DNA of 64,000 nt from NCBI GenBank assembly GCA_965248735.1, contig OZ252146.1, positions 3,658,001 to 3,722,000 on the forward strand, given 5' to 3'. Shown in pieces: positions 33,225 to 40,573 of the stretch. The DNA comes from Aldehydirespirator sp965248735. GTDB lineage: Bacteria; Actinomycetota; Acidimicrobiia; Acidimicrobiales; Aldehydirespiratoraceae. A program made the translations under genes and the position numbers. Under the pieces are notes generated by a model. It was not told the origin of the DNA, did not search any database, and worked only from the letters and a program-made list of their open reading frames with translations. Numbering within the stretch: the stretch's first letter is position 1; each line of letters begins with the position of its first letter.

Positions 33225-34073
33225 TCAGACCGCGGAGCGGACCCGGTAGCCGAGCTTGGCCGAGATCCGGCCAGCAACGTCTCCGAGCACGTCGAGGACG
33301 CGCTCGGAGATCCCATGCGAGACCCGGGCCGAGGGAATCGACGTGCTGATGGCCGCGGTCACGTCACCAGAGTGGTCCCGGACCGGCACCGCGTAGCAGC
33401 GCACGCCGACGGTGTACTCCTCGTTGTCCACCGCGAAGCCCTGGGCTCGGACCTCACGCAACACGCTCCGTAGCTTGTCTATGCTGCAGATCGTCGTGCC
33501 CGTGTACCGGACGAGCTCCACATCGGCCAGTCGCCAGTCCAGCTCCTGCTCGCTGAGGCCGGCCAGGAGGACCTTGCCGATGCCAGTGGCGTAGGACGGG
33601 AGCCGGGCCCCCACATACGAGTCCAGCCTCAGGGGGTGGCTGGCCTCCACCTTGGCGATGTAGATGTTCTCGATGCCCTCCAGCACGGCCAGCTGGATCG
33701 TCTCGGAGAGACGGTCGCGGGCCTCCTCGAGGTAGGGCATGGAGAGCTGCGTGATCTCGATCTGCGAGTTGAATGCCTGGCCCGCCTCCCAGATCCGCAC
33801 CCCGATCCGGTACAACTGGCTGTGGGGGTCGAACTCCACGTGGCGCCTCTCCGCCATCGTGCGGACCAGCCCATGCAGGCTGCTGCGGGGCCAACCGGTC
33901 ATCTCCTGGAGCTGCGCGAACGTCAGACCCCTTCGATGCTCGGTCAGCAACTCGATGAGCGTGAGTACCCGATCAGCGGACTTGACGGGAACGAAATCCA
34001 GATGACCATCGGTGGTCGCCGCTGGACTCACCCCCACTTCGCAACCCCGCGAGTATCGCGGCCGTGCCAGCAT
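33225..34073 (-). CDS. IclR-family transcriptional regulator
   Basis: This protein of up to 282 residues has an N-terminal winged helix (VKSADRVLTLIELLTEHRRG, LTFAQLQEMTGWPRSSLHGL) and a C-terminal IclR effector domain (LPSYATGIGKVLLAGLSE, GFAVDNEEYTVGVRCYAVPV, GDVTAAISTSIPS). IclR proteins bind DNA as dimers or tetramers and sense small metabolites such as sugar acids. It is the only regulator in the carbohydrate part of the window, hence the candidate to bind the TTCAC-N4-GTGAA sites. The ATG at 34073 lacks a clear ribosome site; GTG codons at 34037 and 34031 are possible starts. It is convergent with sulfatase 2, only 9 bases apart. Confidence 0.9.
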   Translation of the reverse strand: MLARPRYSRGCEVGVSPAATTDGHLDFVPVKSADRVLTLIELLTEHRRGLTFAQLQEMTGWPRSSLHGLVRTMAERRHVEFDPHSQLYRIGVRIWEAGQAFNSQIEITQLSMPYLEEARDRLSETIQLAVLEGIENIYIAKVEASHPLRLDSYVGARLPSYATGIGKVLLAGLSEQELDWRLADVELVRYTGTTICSIDKLRSVLREVRAQGFAVDNEEYTVGVRCYAVPVRDHSGDVTAAISTSIPSARVSHGISERVLDVLGDVAGRISAKLGYRVRSAV

Positions 34074-34231
34074 ACGGCGACAGGAAGCCCCAACCGCGGT
34101 GACACACGAGAGCCACGGGCCAAGTAGGTTCGATGCTTGTGGGAGCCGAGCACGACGATGCTGTCGATCATGCGTCCGGAGTCCGTGCGGCGACGCTACG
34201 GGGAGGCTCGACAGCCACCATCGAGGGCGGC

Positions 34232-35053
34232 ATGACCGAAGAGGAGCGCTACCTGTTCGACCTCCAGGGCTACCTCGTGGTGGAAGATGTGCTCAAGCCC
34301 GCCGAGGTCCAACAGCTCAACGAACTGCTGGACTCCCGAGACCTGTGGAACCAGCCCCGAGGCCGCGACGCGCCGCTCGACTACGAGACCTTCGACGAGC
34401 TCTTCTTCCACGTCAGCCCGCCCCACTGCTGGGGCAAGCCCTTGCTCAACCTGCTGGGCCACCCACGGATGGCCGGCTACCTGCAGGAGATCCTCGGCCC
34501 GAAGTTCCGCTACGACCACGGCCAGGCGATGTTCATGCGCAAGGGCAGCGGGTCGCTGGAGCTGCACGGCGGGGGCACCCCGTGGGACCCGGTCGGCTTC
34601 TATCGCGTCGCGGACGGCTCAATCCATTGCGGCCTCACCGTGGTCGCCTACGCGCTGTGCGACGTCGGCCCCGACGACGGGGGCTTCGTGGTCGTGCCGG
34701 GCAGCCACAAGAGCGGCTTCCCCCGCCCCGATAGCTTCCTGGATCCCGAGAACTGCGGGCCTCTGCTTCGGCGTATCCCGCACCGGGCCGGATCGGCCAT
34801 CATCTTCACCGAGGCGCTAACCCACGGCACCCTCCCGTGGACCGCGGAGCACGAGCGCCGGGCCCTGCTCTACCGGTACACGCCGGGCAACATGGCCTTC
34901 GTCGGCCGTTACCGGCAAGACAGCGCCGAGCTGCCCGACTGGGCCTACCCCCAGCCGTCCGACGCGGCGGACGCCGACCTGACGCCGGAGCTGCGCCGCC
35001 TGCTGGAGCCGCCCTACGTCTCGGAGCGCTCGGACACCTTCGAGCAGGGCTGA
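34232..35053 (+). CDS. PhyH-family protein 4 with H-G-G in place of H-x-D
   Basis: This 273-residue PhyH-family protein starts at ATG 34232 after GAGGGCGG; the same MTEEERYLFD start is found in its paralogue at 36203. The usual iron motif H-x-D reads H112-G-G-G-T-P-W-D, so the Asp ligand is absent at its normal place. The distal H198 (LTHGTLPW) and Arg209/210 for 2-oxoglutarate are present. Loss of the carboxylate ligand (H-x-G or H-x-A) is known from Fe/2-oxoglutarate halogenases, but this H-G-G subfamily may use another residue such as D119. GSHKSGFPRP near 166 is shared with protein 5. The substrate is unknown. Confidence 0.85.
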   Translation: MTEEERYLFDLQGYLVVEDVLKPAEVQQLNELLDSRDLWNQPRGRDAPLDYETFDELFFHVSPPHCWGKPLLNLLGHPRMAGYLQEILGPKFRYDHGQAMFMRKGSGSLELHGGGTPWDPVGFYRVADGSIHCGLTVVAYALCDVGPDDGGFVVVPGSHKSGFPRPDSFLDPENCGPLLRRIPHRAGSAIIFTEALTHGTLPWTAEHERRALLYRYTPGNMAFVGRYRQDSAELPDWAYPQPSDAADADLTPELRRLLEPPYVSERSDTFEQG

Positions 35054-35086
35054 TCGCGCCAGCCCGCCCTGCCGGCGTCCAGGAAT

Positions 35087-35111
35087 GTGAAGTACAGTTC
35101 ACAACCGTGAC
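35087..35111 (+). promoter_or_regulatory. Operator-like repeat upstream of deacetylase (site 4)
   Basis: GTGAA (35087-35091), N6, TTCAC (35098-35102), N4, GTGAC (35107-35111): the same spacing as site 2 at 1135, in the same orientation. It lies 40 bases before the GTG start at 35151. Confidence 0.6.
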
Positions 35112-35150
35112 TGCGGCCCACCGGGGGCGAGCGGACGGGAAGGCAGCCAC

Positions 35151-36206
35151 GTGCCCACGTTCACGCTGAGGATCGCCCTGGAGAGCGCCTACGCCTTGAC
35201 GCCGGAACAGGAGTCCGACGAGAACTGGAGGATCTGGACTGCCGAGGCCGTGGCCGCGCTCACCCAGCTCACGGCGGTGCTGGAGCGCAACGACGCACCC
35301 GCGACCTTCTTCGTCGTGGGCAAGCTGGTGGAGCGGGCAGGTCCGGAGCTGGCCCGCCTGCTGAGGGACAAACCCGGCTTCGACGTCGGCTCGCACACCT
35401 ACAGCCACACCGACATCATCGACGACTCCCCCGCAGCCCTCGAGCGGTTCAGCCGGGAGCTCGTTCTGACGTCGGACCTGATCCTGGACCACTTCGGTCG
35501 GCGGCCGACCGGGTTCTGCTCGCCCGGCGGCCACTACCGGGGCCTGCAGGGCCATCCCGGCCAACTGGCCATCCTCTGGGAGCAGGGGTACCGCTACATC
35601 GGCAGCGACAACAGCGGGCCGCCCGAGCAGTGGCAGCCGTCGCCGATGACCCAGCCCTACTGGTACACCCACGACGGCTTCGGTGACCTGTTCGAGGTTC
35701 CCGGCACCGGTTGGCACTGCAACTACCTCTTCAACAGCGGCGGTCAGAACGATGACTGGTCCCCCGCGCCGGGGTTCCCCGACGGGACCATCCTCGAGCG
35801 TCTGCCGGTCACGGTCGAGGAGGGTTTCGAGGCGAGGAGACGGGAGTTCCGCTACGCCATCGACAACGACCTCGTCTACAGCCCGTCGATGCATCCGTGG
35901 TCGGTTTACCGCTTCGACCCGGAGCTCGAACACATCGAACGGCTGATCAAGATGGCGCGCCACGAGGGCGTTCCGGTCGTCAGCTGCAAGCAGCTCTACG
36001 AACAGTACCTAGCGGCGGGCGCGCCGGTGCGGGCATACGAACAGCACCTAGAGGCGGGCGCGCCGGTGCGGGCATACGAACAGCACCTAGAGGCGCGCGC
36101 GCCGGTGCGGGCATACGAACAGCACCTAGAGGCGCGCGCGCCGGTGCGGGCATACGAACAGCACCTAGAGGCGCGCGCGCCGGTGCGGGCAGGGGAGGGC
36201 GGATGA
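35151..36206 (+). CDS. Polysaccharide deacetylase family protein with C-terminal tandem repeats
   Basis: This 351-residue NodB-fold protein has APATFFVVGKL, the H82-T-Y-S-H86 zinc motif, PTGFCSPGGHY and a late MHPWSVYRFD. The first Asp of CE4 (TFDDG) is not evident: the corresponding strand reads TLRIALESAY, so activity may be altered. The core ends near CKQLYEQYL. After it the protein carries five 13-residue repeats (YEQHLEARAPVRA) made by 39-bp tandem duplication, and it ends in GEGG. It starts with GTG after GGAAGG. The stop overlaps the next PhyH start (ATGA), so both are co-translated. It is a paralogue of the protein at 25769, which lacks the repeat tail. Confidence 0.82.
   Translation: MPTFTLRIALESAYALTPEQESDENWRIWTAEAVAALTQLTAVLERNDAPATFFVVGKLVERAGPELARLLRDKPGFDVGSHTYSHTDIIDDSPAALERFSRELVLTSDLILDHFGRRPTGFCSPGGHYRGLQGHPGQLAILWEQGYRYIGSDNSGPPEQWQPSPMTQPYWYTHDGFGDLFEVPGTGWHCNYLFNSGGQNDDWSPAPGFPDGTILERLPVTVEEGFEARRREFRYAIDNDLVYSPSMHPWSVYRFDPELEHIERLIKMARHEGVPVVSCKQLYEQYLAAGAPVRAYEQHLEAGAPVRAYEQHLEARAPVRAYEQHLEARAPVRAYEQHLEARAPVRAGEGG
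35997..36191 (+). repeat. Five 39-bp in-frame tandem repeats at deacetylase 3' end
   Basis: Units start at 35997, 36036, 36075, 36114 and 36153, each encoding YEQHLEARAPVRA or a close variant (first unit YEQYLAAGAPVRA). The first two units are the most divergent; the last three are nearly identical, suggesting recent stepwise expansion. Confidence 0.95.
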
Positions 36207-37042
36207 CTGTGGGCGGCATGACCGAGGAGGAGCGCTACCTGTTCGACCTCCTGGGCTATCTCGTCATCGAGGATGTCCTGGGGCCTGAGGAGCTCGACGA
36301 GCTCAACGGCCTGCTCGACGCCTACGACATCTGGAACCAGCCGAGAGGCGAGGACTTGTCCTTCGACTTCTGGCAGAACGACGAGCACCAGATCTCCGCC
36401 GGCCCGCTGCACATGTGGGCCAAGCCGTTCCGGAGCCTCATCGCCCATCGGAGCACAGTGCCCTACCTAACCGAGATCCTGGGACCCCGGTTCCGCTACG
36501 ACCACGGCCACGCCATGGTCATGCGGGCCGGAGGCACGCCGTTCGGGCTGCACGGCGGCGCCACGCCGTGGGACTCCGCCATCGCCTACGATGTGGCGCA
36601 GGGGCGGATCCAGTGCGGGCTGGTGGTCGTCCAATACACGCTCTGCGACGTTGGCGAGTCCGACGGGGGGTTCTGCGCGCTGCCCGGAAGCCACAAGAGC
36701 GGCTTCGCCTGCCCCGAGAGCTTCAAGTCCCTCACCGATCCCGGGATGTGGATCCGGACGGTTCCGCTGAAGGCCGGTTCGGCCGTCATCTTCACCGAGG
36801 CCCTCACCCACGGCACGCTGCCGTGGACCGCGGAGCACGAGCGCCGGGCCCTGTTCTACCGGTACATGCCGGGCCATATGGCCTTCGTCGGGCGCTACCG
36901 GGAGGACGGCCGGGAGCACCCCGGCGGCGCCTACCCCCAGCCGTTCCACGCAGCCGAAGACGAATGGACGCCCCAGGAGCGCCGCATGCTGGAGCCTCCC
37001 TATGCGTGGGAGCGCCCCGACACCATCACCGAAGGCGGCTGA
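36203..37042 (+). CDS. PhyH-family protein 5 with H-G-G in place of H-x-D
   Basis: This 279-residue paralogue of protein 4 begins MTVGGMTEEERYLFD. The ATG at 36203 overlaps the deacetylase stop (ATGA) with GGGGAGGGCGG upstream; ATG 36218 matches the paralogue's start exactly. The iron motif is H117-G-G-A-T-P-W-D, again lacking Asp at the third position, with distal H203 (LTHGTLPW) and R214/R215. It shares GSHKSGFACPE and RYMPGHMAFVGRY with protein 4. Coupling to a polysaccharide deacetylase suggests a carbohydrate substrate. A broad open frame extending upstream is a shadow of the deacetylase repeats. Confidence 0.85.
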   Translation: MTVGGMTEEERYLFDLLGYLVIEDVLGPEELDELNGLLDAYDIWNQPRGEDLSFDFWQNDEHQISAGPLHMWAKPFRSLIAHRSTVPYLTEILGPRFRYDHGHAMVMRAGGTPFGLHGGATPWDSAIAYDVAQGRIQCGLVVVQYTLCDVGESDGGFCALPGSHKSGFACPESFKSLTDPGMWIRTVPLKAGSAVIFTEALTHGTLPWTAEHERRALFYRYMPGHMAFVGRYREDGREHPGGAYPQPFHAAEDEWTPQERRMLEPPYAWERPDTITEGG

Positions 37043-37097
37043 GAGCGGATTCCCGCCCCGCGCATCGACGGCGGCCCCTGCGGGCGCTTGTCCCGGA

Positions 37098-37127
37098 TTG
37101 TCACATGCGGCGCGATGTGCGTAGGCT
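37098..37127 (+). promoter_or_regulatory. Candidate promoter of ABC importer 2
   Basis: TTGTCA (37098-37103) and TAGGCT (37122-37127) are separated by 18 bases. Downstream, GGCGCCTAC occurs twice (37138-37146 and 37158-37166), and an AGGAGGGG ribosome site lies at 37171-37178 before the start at 37185. The paired GGCGCCTAC could be an operator. Confidence 0.45.
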
Positions 37128-37184
37128 GCGCTCTAGGGGCGCCTACCGCGCTACAGGGCGCCTACTGATCAGGAGGGGATCAAC

Positions 37185-38531
37185 ATGCGCAATACCAAAC
37201 AAATTTGGCGATGGCTGACGCCGCTTTTTGCCGTCGCCTTGATGGCCGCCGCTTGCAGCGGCGGCGACGACGATGAGCCGGAAGCAGCCGCCCCAACCAC
37301 GGCGGCCCCCACCACGGAGGCCCCCGCCACCGGCGGCGACGAGATCGAGGTCATGGCCTCATGGGGCGACGCCGAACAGGCCGGCTTCCTCGAGGTGCTG
37401 GACGCCTTCACCGAGGCCACCGGAATACCGGTGAGCTACACCAGCGAGCGCGACCTGCCGACCGTGCTGCCGACACGCGTCGCCGGCGGCAACCCGCCCG
37501 ACGTCGCGCTGATCCCGCGACCGGGCATCGTGCAGCAGTTCGTCGACGACGGCGTCGCCATCTCGTTCGCCGACCTCGGCGTCGACATGAGCGGCGTCAA
37601 CGCCAACTACGCGCAGGGCGTGCTCGACCTCGGGACGTTCGACGGAGAGCTGTACGGCCTGCTGACCGCCTCGAACTCGAAGAGCACGCTCTGGTACAAG
37701 CCGGCGTCGCTCGAGGCCCTCGGGCACGACACGCCCGACACGTTCGACGAGCTCCTCGGAATCGTCACCGCCTACGTCGACAACGGCCAGGTCCCGCTGT
37801 CGCTCGGCGGGATGGACGGATGGACGCTCACCGACTGGTTCGAGAACATATACGTCCGGATCGCCGGCCCCGAGACGTACAACCAGCTGTTCGTCACCCA
37901 CGAGGTCTCGTGGACGGATCCAACCGTCGTGCAGGCCATGGAGCGGTTCCGCGACCTCATCGCGCCGACCGACGAGCGCCTCGCAGGAGGGGCGGCCGGC
38001 GCCAACTCCACCGGATTCATCGACGCATGGGATCTCGTGCTGGCCGGCGACGCCGAGCTGTACTACGAGGGCGGGTTCATGGGGAACTTCGCCCGGGACA
38101 ACTTCCCGGACCTCGTGAGCGGGACCGACTACTCGTTCTTCGAGTTCCCCGAGATCGACCCGCAGTGGGGCAAGCCGGTCGTCGGCGGCGGCGACTTCGC
38201 CGTCGGGCTGGTCAACAGCCCCGAGGTGCGCGCCTTCATCGAGTTCATGGCCACGCCCGAGGCCAATGAGATTTGGGCGACCGTGGCGGCGGGCGCCCGG
38301 ATCACGCCGAACCAGGGCGTGTCGGCCGATCTCTTCGCCGACGAGCTGACGAAGCTCGAGGCCGCGCAGATCAAGGCCGCTGCGATCTTCGTGTTCGACG
38401 GCTCGGACCTCGCGCCGGGAGCAGTGGGCGGTGACGCGATGTTCACCGCGCTGCAGGACTTCATAGCCAACCCCGACGACATCGACGGCCCCCTGGAGTT
38501 CATCGAGAAGGCGGCGGACGGGGCCTACTGA
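37185..38531 (+). CDS. ABC transporter extracellular solute-binding lipoprotein 2
   Basis: This 448-residue family 1 sugar-binding protein has a Sec lipoprotein signal ending MAAAC with Cys24, a Thr/Ala/Pro-rich linker (about 30-50) and a bilobed domain starting IEVMASWGDAEQAGFLEVL. Unlike binding protein 1 it has no twin-arginine motif. Two permease genes follow at once (4-base gap), so this is a second CUT1-type importer. It is similar in overall form to alpha-glucoside binding proteins, but the ligand cannot be read from sequence. It starts at 37185 with a strong AGGAGG. Confidence 0.9.
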   Translation: MRNTKQIWRWLTPLFAVALMAAACSGGDDDEPEAAAPTTAAPTTEAPATGGDEIEVMASWGDAEQAGFLEVLDAFTEATGIPVSYTSERDLPTVLPTRVAGGNPPDVALIPRPGIVQQFVDDGVAISFADLGVDMSGVNANYAQGVLDLGTFDGELYGLLTASNSKSTLWYKPASLEALGHDTPDTFDELLGIVTAYVDNGQVPLSLGGMDGWTLTDWFENIYVRIAGPETYNQLFVTHEVSWTDPTVVQAMERFRDLIAPTDERLAGGAAGANSTGFIDAWDLVLAGDAELYYEGGFMGNFARDNFPDLVSGTDYSFFEFPEIDPQWGKPVVGGGDFAVGLVNSPEVRAFIEFMATPEANEIWATVAAGARITPNQGVSADLFADELTKLEAAQIKAAAIFVFDGSDLAPGAVGGDAMFTALQDFIANPDDIDGPLEFIEKAADGAY

Positions 38532-38535
38532 TGTC

Positions 38536-39486
38536 GTGACCGCACCCCCAACGCCAGAGGCTCCGAGCACCACGCCGCCGGAGACCGGACCGCAGAGAGA
38601 GGTCCGGTGGAAGGGGTGGATCTGGATCCTCCCCTCTCTGGCGCTGCTCGGGGTGTTCCTGGTGTGGCCGGTCATCAGGACCATTCACTACAGCCTGTAC
38701 AAGGGCTCCATCATCAGGCCCACACGCGAGTTCGTGGGGCTGGACAACTACCAGCGCCTGCTCACCGACGACCCCGCCTTCTTGCAGACGCAGTGGCCGG
38801 CCTGGTCGGCGCTGTTCAACAGCGCCGTGTGGGTGGTCCTGTTCACCGGCGGCGTCATCGCCATGGGCCTGCTGGTGGCGGTGCTCGCCGACAAGGTGCG
38901 CTACGAGAGGCTGTCCAAGGCGATCGTCTTCCTGCCGCTGGTGATCTCGTTCACCGCCGCTTCGGTCGTGTTCCGGCTGGTCTACGCGACCAACCCCAAC
39001 ATCGGCGTGCTGAACGCGATCCGCCAAGCGCTCGGGTTCGAGCCCTATGCGTGGCTGGGCGAGGCGAACACCGTGAACCTCGCCATCATCGTGGCCGGAA
39101 TCTGGGTGTGGACGTCGCTGGCGATGACCATCCTGGCGGCGGCCTACAAGGCGCTCCCCGAGGAGGTGGACGAGGCCGCTGCCATCGACGGCGCCAACGC
39201 GTGGCAGGCGTTCTGGCGCGTGTCGCTGCCCCAGATGAAGGGCCCGCTGATCGTCGTCGCGGTGACGATGATCATCAACGCGCTCAAGGCCATCGACCTG
39301 GTCCTCGTGATGAGCGGCGGCGGGCCGGGCTTCAGCAGCCGCATCGTCGGGTTCACGGTCTACTGGGAGATCTTCACCAACAACAAGGCCGGCTACGGGT
39401 CGGCCGCCGCCGTGCTGCTGCTGATCCTCATGGTGCCGATGATGTGGTGGCAGATGCGCCAGATCCGTCAGGCGGACGCCCGATGA
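38536..39486 (+). CDS. ABC sugar transporter permease, MalF-like (importer 2)
   Basis: This 316-residue permease has a proline-rich N-terminal tail (1-25), six hydrophobic segments starting with WIWILPSLALLGVFLVW, and the EAA loop EEVDEAAAIDGANAWQ. It starts with GTG four bases after the binding-protein stop. Its last codons (RQADAR) and stop lie in the first unit of a 44-bp tandem repeat, so the ATGA that should link it to the second permease now leads into a series of mini-ORFs instead. Confidence 0.88.
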   Translation: MTAPPTPEAPSTTPPETGPQREVRWKGWIWILPSLALLGVFLVWPVIRTIHYSLYKGSIIRPTREFVGLDNYQRLLTDDPAFLQTQWPAWSALFNSAVWVVLFTGGVIAMGLLVAVLADKVRYERLSKAIVFLPLVISFTAASVVFRLVYATNPNIGVLNAIRQALGFEPYAWLGEANTVNLAIIVAGIWVWTSLAMTILAAAYKALPEEVDEAAAIDGANAWQAFWRVSLPQMKGPLIVVAVTMIINALKAIDLVLVMSGGGPGFSSRIVGFTVYWEIFTNNKAGYGSAAAVLLLILMVPMMWWQMRQIRQADAR

Positions 39487-39671
39487 CCGCCGTCGTTGAG
39501 CTCCGGAACCGTCAGGCGGACGCCCGATGACCGCCGTCGTTGAGCTCCAGATCCGTCAGGCGGACGCCCGATGACCGCCGTCGTTGAGCTCCGGAACCGT
39601 CAGGCGGACGCCCGATGACCGCCGGCGTTGAGCTCCGGAACCGCCAGGCGGACGCCCGATGACCGCCGTCG
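39466..39671 (+). repeat. Five 44-bp tandem repeats at the permease gene junction
   Basis: Units start at 39466, 39510, 39554, 39598 and 39642 (the last is partial, 30 bases). Each contains the ATGA where one reading frame stops and the next starts. The unit length is not a multiple of three, so each unit shifts the frame while preserving stop/start overlap. Confidence 0.95.
39483..39662 (+). other. Chain of four overlapping 15-codon mini-ORFs
   Basis: ATG codons at 39483, 39527, 39571 and 39615 each open a frame of 15 residues (MTAVVELRNRQADAR or close variants) and end at a TGA overlapping the next ATG by the ATGA tetranucleotide. The last TGA (39660-39662) overlaps the ATG of the second permease at 39659. 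A ribosome finishing permease 1 would have to reinitiate five times to translate permease 2, which could lower its yield; alternatively it starts independently. Confidence 0.8.
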
Positions 39672-40567
39672 CCGGGCACACGGGCGCCGATGTGGAGATC
39701 CCGGCGACGCTGGGTGGCCGGCTCACCCACGTCGTCACCCGCAGCGGCGTCCGGTTCGTGGTGATCGCGGTGGCGCTGCTGTGGCTCATTCCGTCGCTCG
39801 GCCTGTTGATCACGTCGTTTCGGACCCGGGCTGCCAGCTCCCAGCACGGCTGGTGGGAGGTGTGGGAGGGCGGCTTCACCCTGGACAACTACGACCAGGT
39901 CCTGAACTCCTCGGGCCTGCCGCCACCCGGCTTCTCGGACAACTTCATCAACACCGTGATCATCTCTATACCGAGCACCATCTTTCCGATCATGATCGCG
40001 GCCCTCGCCGCCTACGCGTTCGCGTGGCTCGACTTCCGCTACCGCGACTGGATCTTCCTGGGCGTCGTCACCTTGCTCGTGGTGCCTCTGCAAGTCACCT
40101 GGGTGCCGGTGTTGAAGATCTTCAACAGCCTCGACATCACCGGCAGCTTCACCGGGATCTGGCTCGCGCACACCGCCTACGGCCTGCCGTTCGCCATCTT
40201 CCTGCTGCGGAACTTCATGGCCGACATCCCCCGCGACCTCATCGAGGCGGCCCGGGTCGACGGCGCGTCGGAGCTGCGGATCTTCACGAGGATGGTCCTG
40301 CCGCTGTCGATGCCCGCCATCGCGGCGCTGGGAATCTTCCAGTTCGTCTGGGTGTGGAACGACCTGATGAACGCCATTATCTTCCTTCAGACACCCGACA
40401 AGTTCCCGCTCACCGTCGGCATCCGGAACCTGCTGGGCCAGTACGGCAACGAGTTCAACCTGCTGGCCGCCGGCGCGTTCATCTCCATGGTCGTGCCGCT
40501 AATCGTCTTCTTCACGCTGCAGCGGTTCTTCGTTCGCGGGATCACCGCCGGCGCCGTCAAGGGCTGA
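39659..40567 (+). CDS. ABC sugar transporter permease, MalG-like (importer 2)
   Basis: This 302-residue second permease starts at the ATG (39659) in the last repeat unit: MTAVAGHTGADVEIPATL. The first six hydrophobic segments begin VRFVVIAVALLWLIPSLGLL, and the EAA loop is DLIEAARVDGASELR. No separate strong ribosome site is visible just upstream apart from GGCGGACG within the repeat, so translation probably depends on termination-reinitiation. It completes the second importer with the binding protein and first permease. The beta-helix gene begins 6 bases after its stop. Confidence 0.88.
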   Translation: MTAVAGHTGADVEIPATLGGRLTHVVTRSGVRFVVIAVALLWLIPSLGLLITSFRTRAASSQHGWWEVWEGGFTLDNYDQVLNSSGLPPPGFSDNFINTVIISIPSTIFPIMIAALAAYAFAWLDFRYRDWIFLGVVTLLVVPLQVTWVPVLKIFNSLDITGSFTGIWLAHTAYGLPFAIFLLRNFMADIPRDLIEAARVDGASELRIFTRMVLPLSMPAIAALGIFQFVWVWNDLMNAIIFLQTPDKFPLTVGIRNLLGQYGNEFNLLAAGAFISMVVPLIVFFTLQRFFVRGITAGAVKG

Positions 40568-40573
40568 TCTGAG

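Noticed and set aside
39466..39671. 44-bp repeats considered as a CRISPR array
   Set aside because: Units are head to tail without spacers and each carries an ATGA junction, so they are a tandem duplication of a gene boundary.
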